Assembly: GCA_003284375.1 (NCBI GenBank)
Contig: QBVL01000009.1
Span: 1-43,750 of the forward strand
Source of the DNA: Prochlorococcus sp. AG-311-J23
Lineage (GTDB): Bacteria; Cyanobacteriota; Cyanobacteriia; PCC-6307; Cyanobiaceae
Direction of reading: 5' to 3'
DNA: 43,750 nucleotides
The notes under the pieces are model-generated. The model was given only the letters and a program-made list of their open reading frames with translations. It had not been told where the DNA came from and did no database searches. Below, piece after piece: positions 26,291 to 33,880 of the stretch. The position numbers were made by a program, and so were the translations under genes. Positions within the stretch are counted from its first letter, which is position 1. The number at the start of each line of letters is the position of its first letter.

Positions 26291-26374
26291 TTGAGTACCT
26301 CACTTCTTGCCGCCACGGCATCTATAGGTTTGATAATAGTTGCTTTACCAGCGCTCATCGCGTCACTTGGCTAA
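26291..26374 (+). CDS. 27-aa single-span hydrophobic microprotein
   Basis: A tiny frame from TTG at 26291 (an in-frame TAG at 26279 blocks any longer start) to TAA at 26374, encoding MSTSLLAATASIGLIIVALP followed by ALIASLG. The whole peptide is one membrane helix, of the size and style of small photosystem or cytochrome b6f subunits. The stretch is GC-richer than its flanks and uses GCC/GCG Ala codons, which suggests purifying selection. I compared it from memory with PsbX, PsbY, PsbM, PsbT, Psb30, PetL, PetM, PetN, PsaI and PsaM and found no match, so I leave it unnamed. Confidence 0.5.
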   Translation: MSTSLLAATASIGLIIVALPALIASLG

Positions 26375-26429
26375 CTCATCTGCACATATACATTTAATTG
26401 AAAACCAAATAAAAAATATACAATTACGT

Positions 26430-27647
26430 TTAACTAAAAACTATAGACTTTCCAGCTACCCAGCCACTAGTCCAGCAATGTTGGAAATTAAAGCCGCCGG
26501 TAACACCATCAATATCTAATACTTCTCCTGCAAAAAACACCCCCTTACATATCTTACTTTCCATAGTTTTAAAATTAATTTCCTTAAGTGATACTCCTCC
26601 AGCAGTTACAAATTCCTCACCAAAAGGACCACGACCCTTTATCAAATAGGTTTTCATTGTTAAACATTTGATTAAAGACTCCTTTTCAGATTTTGATAGC
26701 TCAGCCCACTTCAATTGTGTGTCAATATTTAAGCTTAAGAGAAAAGATTTCCATAAGCTTCTTGGAAGATTATGGAAAGGTTTATTATTGAATATTGATT
26801 TCCTACCATTTTCTAATTTATATAGATCTATTTTTAATCTGGCTTCATTCTCATTCATACAAAGCCAATTAATTATTAATTCACCATTATATTTATTTTC
26901 ATATAGATTTCTTGCACTAAAAGCAGAGATCCTAAGTATAACTGGCCCACTAAAGCCTTTATGTGTTATCAAGATAGGGCCTTTTTCAGAATATTTTTTG
27001 TTATTAACATTGAGCTTAATCTGAACCTCTAAATTAATACCTGAACAGTCTCTTAATGAGCTTTCTGTAGTAGAAAAAGAAAAAAGTGATGGAACAGGCT
27101 GAATAATTGAATGTCCAAGACTCTTTGCTAATTTACGTCCACTAGGATGACCACCACTACAAATCAAAATATTTTTAGCCTTAAACCAATTGTTACCTTT
27201 AACTAATAAGTTAAAGCCACCATTTATTTTGCTAATTTGCTTTACATGAGAATTAGTTAATACCTTTACACCAGAGTTTTTCGCAGCAGTAGTTAAACAG
27301 CTTATAACTTCTTCAGAAGAATCAGAGCAGGGAAATACTCTGCCGTCATTCTCTACTTTAAGACTAAGTCCTTTCTTTTGAAACCAATCAAAAGCTTCTG
27401 TTGTAGAAAATCTATTAAATAAGCCTAATAGTTGCTTTTCTCCTCTTGGATAATTATTTACTAAATTAGAAATCTCGAAACATGAATTGGTTAAATTACA
27501 TCTACCGCCACCACTAATTCTAACTTTTTCAAGTACTTTTGAAGTACCTTCTAAAATGACAACAGATTTAACCCCATTAGTAATCGCGGTGATTGCTCCC
27601 ATAAAGCCAGAGGCACCCCCACCAATAATGACAAGATCTGAGTTCAT
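26430..27647 (-). CDS. HI0933/YhiN-family FAD-binding oxidoreductase
   Basis: A 405-aa flavoprotein of the HI0933-like (BaiN/YhiN) family. It has the dinucleotide-binding VIIGGGASGFMGAITA at residues 6-21, the family motif KVRISGGGRCNLTNSC (41-56), a second Rossmann half with NILICSGGHPSGRKLAKSLGH, and the C-terminal FAD site ITAG-like region seen here as FVTAGGVSLKEI and FFAGEVLDIDGVTGGFNFQHCWTSG. Family members are ubiquitous but poorly characterised; one relative reduces bile acid intermediates. The gene is flanked by small unknown genes. Confidence 0.9.
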   Translation of the reverse strand: MNSDLVIIGGGASGFMGAITAITNGVKSVVILEGTSKVLEKVRISGGGRCNLTNSCFEISNLVNNYPRGEKQLLGLFNRFSTTEAFDWFQKKGLSLKVENDGRVFPCSDSSEEVISCLTTAAKNSGVKVLTNSHVKQISKINGGFNLLVKGNNWFKAKNILICSGGHPSGRKLAKSLGHSIIQPVPSLFSFSTTESSLRDCSGINLEVQIKLNVNNKKYSEKGPILITHKGFSGPVILRISAFSARNLYENKYNGELIINWLCMNENEARLKIDLYKLENGRKSIFNNKPFHNLPRSLWKSFLLSLNIDTQLKWAELSKSEKESLIKCLTMKTYLIKGRGPFGEEFVTAGGVSLKEINFKTMESKICKGVFFAGEVLDIDGVTGGFNFQHCWTSGWVAGKSIVFS

Positions 27648-27695
27648 AAAAGAACAAACTTCTAATAATTTATATTTTAATAAAATAAATTAAAT

Positions 27696-27735
27696 TATTT
27701 ATTTTATTTTATTTATTTATTTATTAATTTGTTTT
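27696..27735. repeat. ATTT/TTTTA simple repeat
   Basis: A run built from TTTAT/ATTT units lies just upstream of the flavoprotein gene. It is low-complexity DNA prone to slippage, and has no coding content. Confidence 0.7.
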
Positions 27736-27873
27736 ATTGAGTCAAAAAAAATTAAAAAAGTCAAAAAAGATTATTGATTAAAGATATTGACTAGAGACGC
27801 ATTGTCTTGATACGCAGTTGAAATCTTAATTCAGTACATTTTTGCTGTATCTTTTCAAGAAATTTAAAAAAAT

Positions 27874-28089
27874 ATGGCTGGTCCAAAAAGAGATGAAGCG
27901 AAATCAATTCTCTCCTATGTAAGACAAGAGCTTAGATATATGGATGAAGACCTAAGGAACGACGGTTTACTACCTGAGTTATCTTCACTCAGATCAGTAT
28001 ATGAGCAACTTGCAACTTTATTAGAGCTTTCAGACGGTAGGAGAAAAAAGAAAGAGAAACCAGAATTCCCTGAAGACAAAAAAAACTAG
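27874..28089 (+). CDS. 71-aa microprotein, paralog B
   Basis: Paralog of the 67-aa protein at 24627-24830. It shows LSYVRQELRYMDEDL, then NDGLLPELSSLRSVYEQLATL, and a tail GRRKKKEKPEFPEDKKN. The first helix and the DGLLPELS turn are the most conserved parts and are probably the functional surface. It has no membrane segment or cysteine. The start ATG lies 52 nt after TTTTTGCTGTATC in an AT-rich spacer. Function is unknown. Confidence 0.75.
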   Translation: MAGPKRDEAKSILSYVRQELRYMDEDLRNDGLLPELSSLRSVYEQLATLLELSDGRRKKKEKPEFPEDKKN

Positions 28090-28243
28090 ATCTAATAATA
28101 TATTTGGAAATCAATTATCAGTACCAAATACCTAGAAAATATCTTTTACTTTTTTTTATAGTAAGGTTAGTCAATAGTCTATTCTAGAAATTGAGTTAAC
28201 TATTTAATTCAAAATTAAGAAATAACTCTTTATTAATAAACTA

Positions 28244-28420
28244 ATGCCTAAAAAAAATACAAATTCTGAAAGTGAATCTAATCTTCTAAGCCCGATAAAT
28301 CACATTATTTTTTGGGATAAAGGAGAAATGGCATACTCGGCTTTAAAAAAGATAAATGAGCATAAGGCTAATAATGAGATGGAGAAAGCAAAAATAATGT
28401 TAGCTGATTGGATTTTTTAA
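28244..28420 (+). CDS. 58-aa unknown protein
   Basis: A complete short frame from ATG 28244 to TAA 28420. The product is MPKKNTNSESESNLLSPINH, then IIFWDKGEMAYSALKKINEH, then a Lys/Glu-rich helix ending KIMLADWIF. It is soluble, with an N-terminal Ser/Asn-rich segment and a C-terminal amphipathic helix. Its composition is less AT-driven than random translation of this spacer would give. The family is not recognised. Confidence 0.5.
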   Translation: MPKKNTNSESESNLLSPINHIIFWDKGEMAYSALKKINEHKANNEMEKAKIMLADWIF

Positions 28421-28503
28421 AATTCTTAGATCAAGAAATACTTATAATGTTTGATAATCAACCAAAAAGTAAAGTAAGTTAAATTTCATCTAAATAAATA
28501 TGT

Positions 28504-28899
28504 ATGCCCTCCATAAGAAAAAGGATTGGCTATCTTCCATCAATTAATGCTCAAAAGACGATAAGCAATATTGCAAATAAAGAAAAGCTTAGCCAATCAA
28601 AAGTGGTAGGGATTTTAGTAGAAGAAGCATTGATGGCAAGACTTGGCTGCGATCTCCAAAAATCTAATGATCTAATTGGAAAGAACTTTTATTGCAAAGA
28701 AAATAATATAGATAAATCATCATCCAACCATAACGATTTTGATGAATTGATCTCAGATAAAGGTATAACTTACGACACAAAAAAGTACAGCTATTATCCA
28801 GAGGATAATTTATGCAAGTCCAAAGAGTATTTTAACGAAGAGTTATTTGAACAGTTTAAACAATTTATTCTGTTTCAAAAAATGATACAAGATAAATAA
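28504..28899 (+). CDS. Unknown protein with ribbon-helix-helix-like N-terminus
   Basis: 131 aa. Residues 1-50 (RIGYLPSINAQKTISNIANK, then EKLSQSKVVGILVEEALMAR) read like a ribbon-helix-helix DNA-binding unit: a short basic strand, a helix, a turn starting with LSQSKV, and a second helix. The remainder (55-131) is polar, Asn/Asp/Lys/Tyr-rich, ending in an aromatic helix (ELFEQFKQFILFQKMIQ). RHH proteins are usually dimeric repressors or antitoxins; no toxin gene is adjacent. The assignment rests on pattern, not on a family match. Confidence 0.6.
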   Translation: MPSIRKRIGYLPSINAQKTISNIANKEKLSQSKVVGILVEEALMARLGCDLQKSNDLIGKNFYCKENNIDKSSSNHNDFDELISDKGITYDTKKYSYYPEDNLCKSKEYFNEELFEQFKQFILFQKMIQDK

Positions 28900-29093
28900 T
28901 AAGGATTTTTTTTAAATCATTTAATAAAATCTATCTAGCGCTATGAAATAATAAAAAGGACACAGAATTCTAAAGGATGCAGAGATCAACAAAAATGACG
29001 CAAAAAAAATTCTAATGCACTAGAAAGTGAGTGAATACGTTCTTCTAAGGATAACTAAACAAGTTTTTTTTATAAGAAATCTTGAATATAAAC

Positions 29094-29360
29094 ATGACAT
29101 CAACAGCAATTCGTCAAAAATCAAATTCATCCAATCTTCTTGAAGAAGCTTTAAATCAGCCTCTCATAGGAGAAACAGATAATTTTGCATGGAATGCAAC
29201 CCCATTAGGGATTGCAGCGATTTACAAAGGTAATTCTCCTTCAAAACCTCCTTACGAGCAAGCAATTAAAGAAGGTGAGGAATTAGCAATTGACTTAAGT
29301 CGAGAAGAGAAAGAGTTTTACCAAACTCAAAAAGGTCTTGCAATAATTTTTTACTCATAA
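29094..29360 (+). CDS. 88-aa unknown soluble protein
   Basis: I take the ATG at 29094; a TTG at 29082 would add four residues. The product is Ser/Asn-rich at the N-terminus (TSTAIRQKSNSSNLLEEAL), then has PLIGETDNFAWNATPLGIAA and a C-terminal acidic helix with LSREEKEFYQTQKGLAIIFYS. It has no membrane helix or cysteine. The frame is well formed and probably expressed, but I recognise no family. Confidence 0.6.
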   Translation: MTSTAIRQKSNSSNLLEEALNQPLIGETDNFAWNATPLGIAAIYKGNSPSKPPYEQAIKEGEELAIDLSREEKEFYQTQKGLAIIFYS

Positions 29361-29409
29361 ATGTAATTGAGCAATTAAATAATTTGATTTAGAATCATGT
29401 ATTTTCAAC

Positions 29410-29745
29410 TTATTTGTCTTCAACTGATGAGTCTATGACCCATTCGTCGTTTAGCCCAAGAAGAACAAGAGCTTTATCTTCCCAATCAGTGTCAATAGAC
29501 CAATCGTAAGGAACATCGAAAGACAATAGAACCCCAGTTTTGTTCTTAGTATAGGTTTTAGTTTTAGGGAGAGTAACATTAGAGATATTTTTAAATTCTA
29601 GAAAAATATCTTCAGTATTAATTTGTTCAACATAGCCAAGACGCTTTATTTCCTCCTCAAATTTGAGTTCAATTCTTACATTGAAACAATGAGCATCATC
29701 CCAATCCGAGTAATGTGTATAGTATTTGTTCCAAGAGTTCGGCAT
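29410..29745 (-). CDS. 111-aa unknown, beta-rich acidic protein
   Basis: The protein is rich in Asp, Trp and Tyr (WNKYYTHYSDWDDAHCFNVR, DVPYDWSIDTDWEDKALVLL) with alternating hydrophobic residues that suggest beta strands. It has no signal peptide, so it is probably cytoplasmic. It is convergent with the 88-aa gene. I see no known motif. The high Asp/Glu content may indicate a partner-binding or inhibitor-like surface, which is speculation. Confidence 0.6.
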   Translation of the reverse strand: MPNSWNKYYTHYSDWDDAHCFNVRIELKFEEEIKRLGYVEQINTEDIFLEFKNISNVTLPKTKTYTKNKTGVLLSFDVPYDWSIDTDWEDKALVLLGLNDEWVIDSSVEDK

Positions 29746-29889
29746 TTAAAATTAGCTAAAGATTAACTTTAATGCACTTTAGTTAAATTTTAGAATCAAA
29801 CAATTAAATAACTTGAGTTTAGTAGTTGTATTTATGGGATTATATATAATTTAAAAACTTATTTGTATGTTGAATATCAAATTACTGGA

Positions 29890-30093
29890 TTAATTTGTAA
29901 AAGTTAAAAAATTAAAATCATTTAGAACCCAAGTACCCAAAGTTAGCAAACCAAATCCAGCAACAAACATCATCAAGGCAGCAAGCTTATACCTAGTAGC
30001 CTCAGAGCCTCTTCTAAGCAAAAAGGTATCCGCAGCAAAAGAATTTACCTGAGGAATTGCCTTCTGGGTTGTTTTTTTCCTTGATGAAAACAT
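29890..30093 (-). CDS. 67-aa single-span membrane protein
   Basis: An N-terminal basic, soluble part (SSRKKTTQKAIPQVNSFAAD, LLRRGSEATRYKL) precedes one transmembrane helix (AALMMFVAGFGLLTLGTWVL, about 38-57) and a short tail. The topology is probably N-in. The size resembles small accessory subunits of thylakoid complexes, but no family was recognised. Confidence 0.65.
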   Translation of the reverse strand: MFSSRKKTTQKAIPQVNSFAADTFLLRRGSEATRYKLAALMMFVAGFGLLTLGTWVLNDFNFLTFTN

Positions 30094-30703
30094 TTTTTTG
30101 TACGGGTATAACTCTAAATTAGTGGAATTTTCCTTAGACCGCGAAGATCAGATGGACAATCTCAAACAGAAAACGTTAAAAAGAACACAGCGTGTGACAC
30201 CAGACAAAAAAAAACTTAGTTAAAGCATGCACCGCAAGGAGGAGGATTAGAAATCCTAACGTCGAAGGAGAACTGATAAAACAAAGAAAAAGATTGCCAT
30301 CACTTAAACATTAGTCCCAATACGAAAAAAGAGACCAAATATCCAACAAAGCGTGGGTTTACAAAAAGTCATAAATGCCATACATTCGTTTACATTAATT
30401 TCTCATCGTCTAATAATTTCAGTTTCTAGAAATTAAAATCACTGATGGCAAAAAGCTTGATAACAACCTCACAAAAATTTTATATTAAAAATGGAAATGA
30501 ATCCCTACAAACCGTTGCTTCAGTTTTATGAGGGTCTCTATAAAAAAAAGAACTTCATCGCAACCTCTATTAACTATTTTAATTTAAAAATAATCTTAGC
30601 CAAAACAATTTATTGAAAATCTAAAATACTAAAATACCTATTGTATTTTTTTTGGATTAAATTAAAGCTTTTCAGATACATTTAAGATCACTTAAAATTC
30701 AAT
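30094..30703. other. 610-nt spacer with doubtful short frames and a GC-richer patch
   Basis: The part 30130-30360 is less AT-rich than its surroundings. It contains the hairpin AGGATT-AGA-AATCCT at 30243-30257 and a 23-codon basic frame at 30152-30223 (MDNLKQKTLKRTQ...), and could encode a small RNA. Further right, two overlapping short frames (30445-30531 and 30491-30616) look protein-like, but they exclude each other in part. Nothing here is certain. Confidence 0.4.
30491..30616 (+). CDS. Possible 41-aa protein
   Basis: Starts MEMNPYKPLLQFYEGLYKKK and ends AKTIY. The first half looks like a plausible amphipathic helix; the second half is Asn/Ile-rich. It overlaps another short frame (30445-30531, starting MAKSLITTSQKF) by 41 nt, and both cannot be conserved over their full length. 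Weakly supported. Confidence 0.25.
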   Translation: MEMNPYKPLLQFYEGLYKKKNFIATSINYFNLKIILAKTIY

Positions 30704-31546
30704 TTATGAATTAAGGATATTTTTTAATTGATCCAAATGTTTATCCGTAGAAATATTTGTTTCAATTAGTGGGCAGATTTCATTCAATTTATAAGTCTTT
30801 AATAAATTTATAATTATTTCACGGGCAATTTCCTCTGATTCTAAAAACTCATCCGAACAATAAACACCTTTCCATGGCCGATATTTAAATCTAGCTAGAA
30901 ATTGCCTAGATGGTATTAAAATACTTCCAAATAGATTGATTTTAGCAACTTTAGAATTATTATTATTCACGGAGAGCATATTAGAAAGTATTTCAATCCT
31001 ACTCTTGAGTAGTTTATAATCTGTTCCAAATTGAATCCAAATTGAACTAACTAAACCTGATTGAAGTTTCTTTTCTAATCTTAAAATCTCATCATCAAAC
31101 AAATAGGAAGGTAGATAAGGATTAAATGCTACGCCAATAGAAATATCATGATTAATAAAAAAGGAATTTTCTCTAAGCATATATAAAGACGATAAAGAGT
31201 CTAATGTCGACCTTTTTTGAGAACCAGAGACAAGAAGTACTTGCCTGCACCCTGAGTATTTAGCAGCCTGCAGAAAGTTAATCAAAGAATTATGAGTATT
31301 AATCCTATTTCTTTTAAATTCATGGAGGATACTAAAGTGAGGAATAATATCTATATTTGGAAACTCATCTTTAGTAATTTTAATCGACTCTAAAAGAAAA
31401 TCTTTTTTTAAGTTATTTTTACAGGGTATATTAATTTTATAAAGATTATTACTCTGATAAAAAGATAAAATCTTGCGAAGTTCATCAAAAGACTTGAAAG
31501 ATATTTCTATCCGTATTTTATTAACGTTAAATGGAATATCTTTCAT
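30704..31546 (-). CDS. Methylenetetrahydrofolate reductase-like TIM-barrel protein, divergent
   Basis: 280 aa, aligning along its whole length with MetF architecture. RIEISF stands for the FEF strand, IIPHFSI for APHLTC, GCRQVLLVSG for the flavin-site strand ending RGD, ISIGVAFNP for ISVAAYPE, and LEKKLQSGLVSSIWIQFGTD for the KVDAGA...TQFFFD block. The family Gln is kept (IQFGTD), but the Asp of RGD, needed for flavin/folate chemistry in MetF, is replaced (SGSQ). It may therefore be an FAD protein with another reaction. It is the last gene of a three-gene run with the deoxyribosyltransferase-like gene. Confidence 0.6.
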   Translation of the reverse strand: MKDIPFNVNKIRIEISFKSFDELRKILSFYQSNNLYKINIPCKNNLKKDFLLESIKITKDEFPNIDIIPHFSILHEFKRNRINTHNSLINFLQAAKYSGCRQVLLVSGSQKRSTLDSLSSLYMLRENSFFINHDISIGVAFNPYLPSYLFDDEILRLEKKLQSGLVSSIWIQFGTDYKLLKSRIEILSNMLSVNNNNSKVAKINLFGSILIPSRQFLARFKYRPWKGVYCSDEFLESEEIAREIIINLLKTYKLNEICPLIETNISTDKHLDQLKNILNS

Positions 31547-31588
31547 ATAAAATAATTTTACTATATTAGTTAATAGAAATTATATACA

Positions 31589-32059
31589 TTAGATATTTTT
31601 CCTCAACCATTTATAAATAGCTTTCTTTTTACAATCAAGCTCATCTAAGGAAGAATAATAGTAATCATTCCATGAATCATATGGTACTCCTAGGAAAATC
31701 ATTAAGTTAAGGGGGTATTCATCAGAATCAGTACATTTACGAAAATCATCTCTAAATAAAAATGTAGGTTTTCCCAAAGCAATAGCCACTCCAAGTTCAA
31801 CCATTACTCCCTCATCAGGTGGCAATCCATTAACTATTGCGAATAAGCCATCAGACTGCCTCAAATCGTTTAAGTTTGTTTTAGCAACTTTATTAGCCCA
31901 ACCAGGCGTAGAAATATCTATATGACTATTACGAACAAATGGTTCTCGAACATTCGCCCCCATAAACTCCAATTTAGAAACAAATTCAGGTAAAAGTTTC
32001 AGCCTCCAATGCTCAGAAAAGCCATATGGAGAGGCAAGATAAAGTGTTTTTTTTGTCAA
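31589..32059 (-). CDS. Nucleoside 2-deoxyribosyltransferase-like protein
   Basis: 156 aa. The N-terminal strand TLYLASPYGFSEHWR and the motif LRQSDGLFAIVNGLPPDEGVMVELGVAIALGKP (Asp70, Asp82, Glu88 as likely substrate-binding and nucleophilic residues) match the NDT fold. These enzymes exchange or remove bases from deoxynucleosides or deoxynucleotides. The next motif, TFLFRDDFRK, is also typical. It lies between a small membrane protein gene (1 nt upstream) and the MetF-like gene (42 nt downstream), so the three are probably one transcript. A salvage or house-cleaning role is likely; the substrate is not known. Confidence 0.75.
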   Translation of the reverse strand: MTKKTLYLASPYGFSEHWRLKLLPEFVSKLEFMGANVREPFVRNSHIDISTPGWANKVAKTNLNDLRQSDGLFAIVNGLPPDEGVMVELGVAIALGKPTFLFRDDFRKCTDSDEYPLNLMIFLGVPYDSWNDYYYSSLDELDCKKKAIYKWLRKNI

Positions 32060-32060
32060 T

Positions 32061-32324
32061 TTATAAATCTGATTTTGAATTAATTAATGGAATTATGCCT
32101 TGATTTTTTTCAGAAAAACGCTCATTAGCATCTTTTACTAATAAAAGTGATAAATCCTTGACATTAAAGATAAAGTTTTTTTGATTCAAATACATTTTAG
32201 TTACTAATTCCTTAATCTCTATATTAAATGTTGTATTGGATAAAAGAATAAGTGAAGTCCATCCAGTAATTACAGCTGAGAATATAAAAGCTAATTTGAG
32301 AAGTTTATTGAAGGTATTTAGCAA
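32061..32324 (-). CDS. 87-aa single-span membrane protein
   Basis: One N-terminal helix (LLKLAFIFSAVITGWTSLIL, about 8-27) is followed by a soluble part with FNIEIKELVTKMYLNQKNF and a polar tail. It could be a signal-anchored periplasmic protein. It is the first gene of the run leading into the deoxyribosyltransferase-like and MetF-like genes, with only 1 nt to the next. It shows no family features. Confidence 0.6.
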   Translation of the reverse strand: MLNTFNKLLKLAFIFSAVITGWTSLILLSNTTFNIEIKELVTKMYLNQKNFIFNVKDLSLLLVKDANERFSEKNQGIIPLINSKSDL

Positions 32325-32397
32325 TTTTAAAAATCATAAATAAATAAATTTATGATAACCAGTTAAAAGGATATTGCACATTAGATTAAAAAGTCTT

Positions 32398-32667
32398 TCA
32401 AGCACTCTTATTCATTTCGAAATCAAATTCAACCCAATTTGATGAGAGCAATTGTTTCCATGTCTTTAATGACTCTTCCTTTGTGACCTTTCTTCTACTT
32501 TTAAATTGCATAGGTTTGTCGTTTGGAAGGACTCCCCACATATCAATTGTGAAAGATGCTGTATTTTTATCATTAATGTTTTTTTTAAAGTCAAAGTTAA
32601 TTGCCCATTTATTATGAGGATCTATAAGCCATCCAATAGGCCCTTCTAGATTTTCTATTTGTGCCAT
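32398..32667 (-). CDS. DUF1651 family protein
   Basis: 89 aa from ATG at 32667-32665 (a TTG one codon earlier is possible). The pattern GPIGWLIDPHNKWAINFDF, then MWGVLPNDKPMQFKSRRKVT and SLKTWKQLLSSNWVEFDFEM fits DUF1651, a picocyanobacteria-restricted family often present in several copies per genome. The conserved GWL and KSRR are both present. Function is unknown. Confidence 0.7.
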   Translation of the reverse strand: MAQIENLEGPIGWLIDPHNKWAINFDFKKNINDKNTASFTIDMWGVLPNDKPMQFKSRRKVTKEESLKTWKQLLSSNWVEFDFEMNKSA

Positions 32668-32832
32668 CAAAAAACATACACTTGTTTTTGTTTTTTAATG
32701 ATAAAAGCAGGATTCGTCAAGCTTGGAAATCTAAAGTGAAGTTAAAGAAATAATAATTTAAAAAAGTTGAAAAGAAAATTCATCATTTAAAAGAATAGTT
32801 ATAATAATTTCATACCAACAGCTCTTACAAAG

Positions 32833-33024
32833 ATGTCCTCTGAAGCGGGTAGCACACAATGTCGAGGTTTGATAGAAGCGAAAGACAGCCTTTTAAAAGC
32901 TATGAATTCACTTGGATCTATCGAAAATTCAGATCAAATACAGAAAACATTGCGTGATGTCTATAACGAGTTAGAACAAATGCATGAATCTAGGAGAAGA
33001 AAAGAGTCTAATAACCTTAACTAA
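32833..33024 (+). CDS. 63-aa helical microprotein
   Basis: A soluble helical protein (CRGLIEAKDSLLKAMNSLGS, then QIQKTLRDVYNELEQMHESR) with a basic tail RRRKESNNLN. The second helix, with its VYNELEQMH segment and following basic run, resembles the C-terminal half of the paralogous microproteins at 24627 and 27874, but the first half differs. It may be a distant third member, which is tentative. Confidence 0.6.
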   Translation: MSSEAGSTQCRGLIEAKDSLLKAMNSLGSIENSDQIQKTLRDVYNELEQMHESRRRKESNNLN

Positions 33025-33263
33025 TAGGAATTAAATGCAATCCATAAATATAATCGAATTTTCGAATATACAAATCCCAATAGATGTGATTCCTCATTAA
33101 GTAATATTTTCAAGGTTCGTAATGGTAAAATATATTTAATACTTTATATATATTTTAAAAAATCTAAAAATATTAGACTCAGGATATATAACGATTATAA
33201 TCAAATTAGTATTTACTAGAAAAATTTGTTCCAACTGATAAAATAAACAAAATATCTATCTAA

Positions 33264-33665
33264 ATGTCTACAGAAAATATTGAAATATGCAAATTAGAAG
33301 ATCTTGATAAATTGAGATCTGCTCCTAAACTAAATAAAAAACAATCAAAAAACCTCTTAAATCAACTTATTCATCTAATTCATAAATCAGATTGGATAAC
33401 AATAGGGATCATGTCACCAACATTAAAAAGAGGAATAAATGCAGTAAGAAGAATAGAGGAAAAATTTAAATATGATGAAATGAAATGCATTACATTACCT
33501 AGTTCAGATGGTCCGATATTCTTAAAGGCTAACCAAAAAACAGGAGAAATTCACGCTAGGGTTGAATTTGGTTTGGGTGAGGGAATATTAATTAGTTGTC
33601 AAAATTATGAAAATTCATTAAACTCTAAAACTATTGGGCCCTTTCCATTAGATTTCTTTGATTAA
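33264..33665 (+). CDS. DUF1824 family protein
   Basis: 133 aa. The family blocks are visible: SDWITIGIMSPTLKRGINAV, then PIFLKANQKTGEIHARVEFG, LGEGILISCQ, and the C-terminal IGPFPLDFF. DUF1824 is a cyanobacteria/plastid family without known function. It has no membrane segment. It is preceded by a 239-nt AT-rich spacer without other features. Confidence 0.8.
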   Translation: MSTENIEICKLEDLDKLRSAPKLNKKQSKNLLNQLIHLIHKSDWITIGIMSPTLKRGINAVRRIEEKFKYDEMKCITLPSSDGPIFLKANQKTGEIHARVEFGLGEGILISCQNYENSLNSKTIGPFPLDFFD

Positions 33666-33880
33666 AAATAATACTTAAATTCTAGTAGACATGAATAATG
33701 TTTTAACTCAATATAATCAAAAGAATAGAAAGTGTGTAATGCAATGCTATTCTAATAAATAAAGTAAATCAAAACTCTATATCTTACTAAACTAAAATTT
33801 AGTTATAAACAAATTGATTCAAATGTCTTACTGCAATAAACCTTTTTTAGAAGATTTAATACATTCACCTTTTAACATTC

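Noticed and set aside
26291-26374. Naming the 27-aa membrane peptide PsbX, Psb30 or PetN
   Set aside because: The sequence does not match any of these from memory; size and hydrophobicity alone are not enough.
33691-33762. 23-codon frame with a CX3C (CVMQC)
   Set aside because: It has only one Cys pair, is Asn/Lys-rich and carries no ribosome binding site; it is probably chance.
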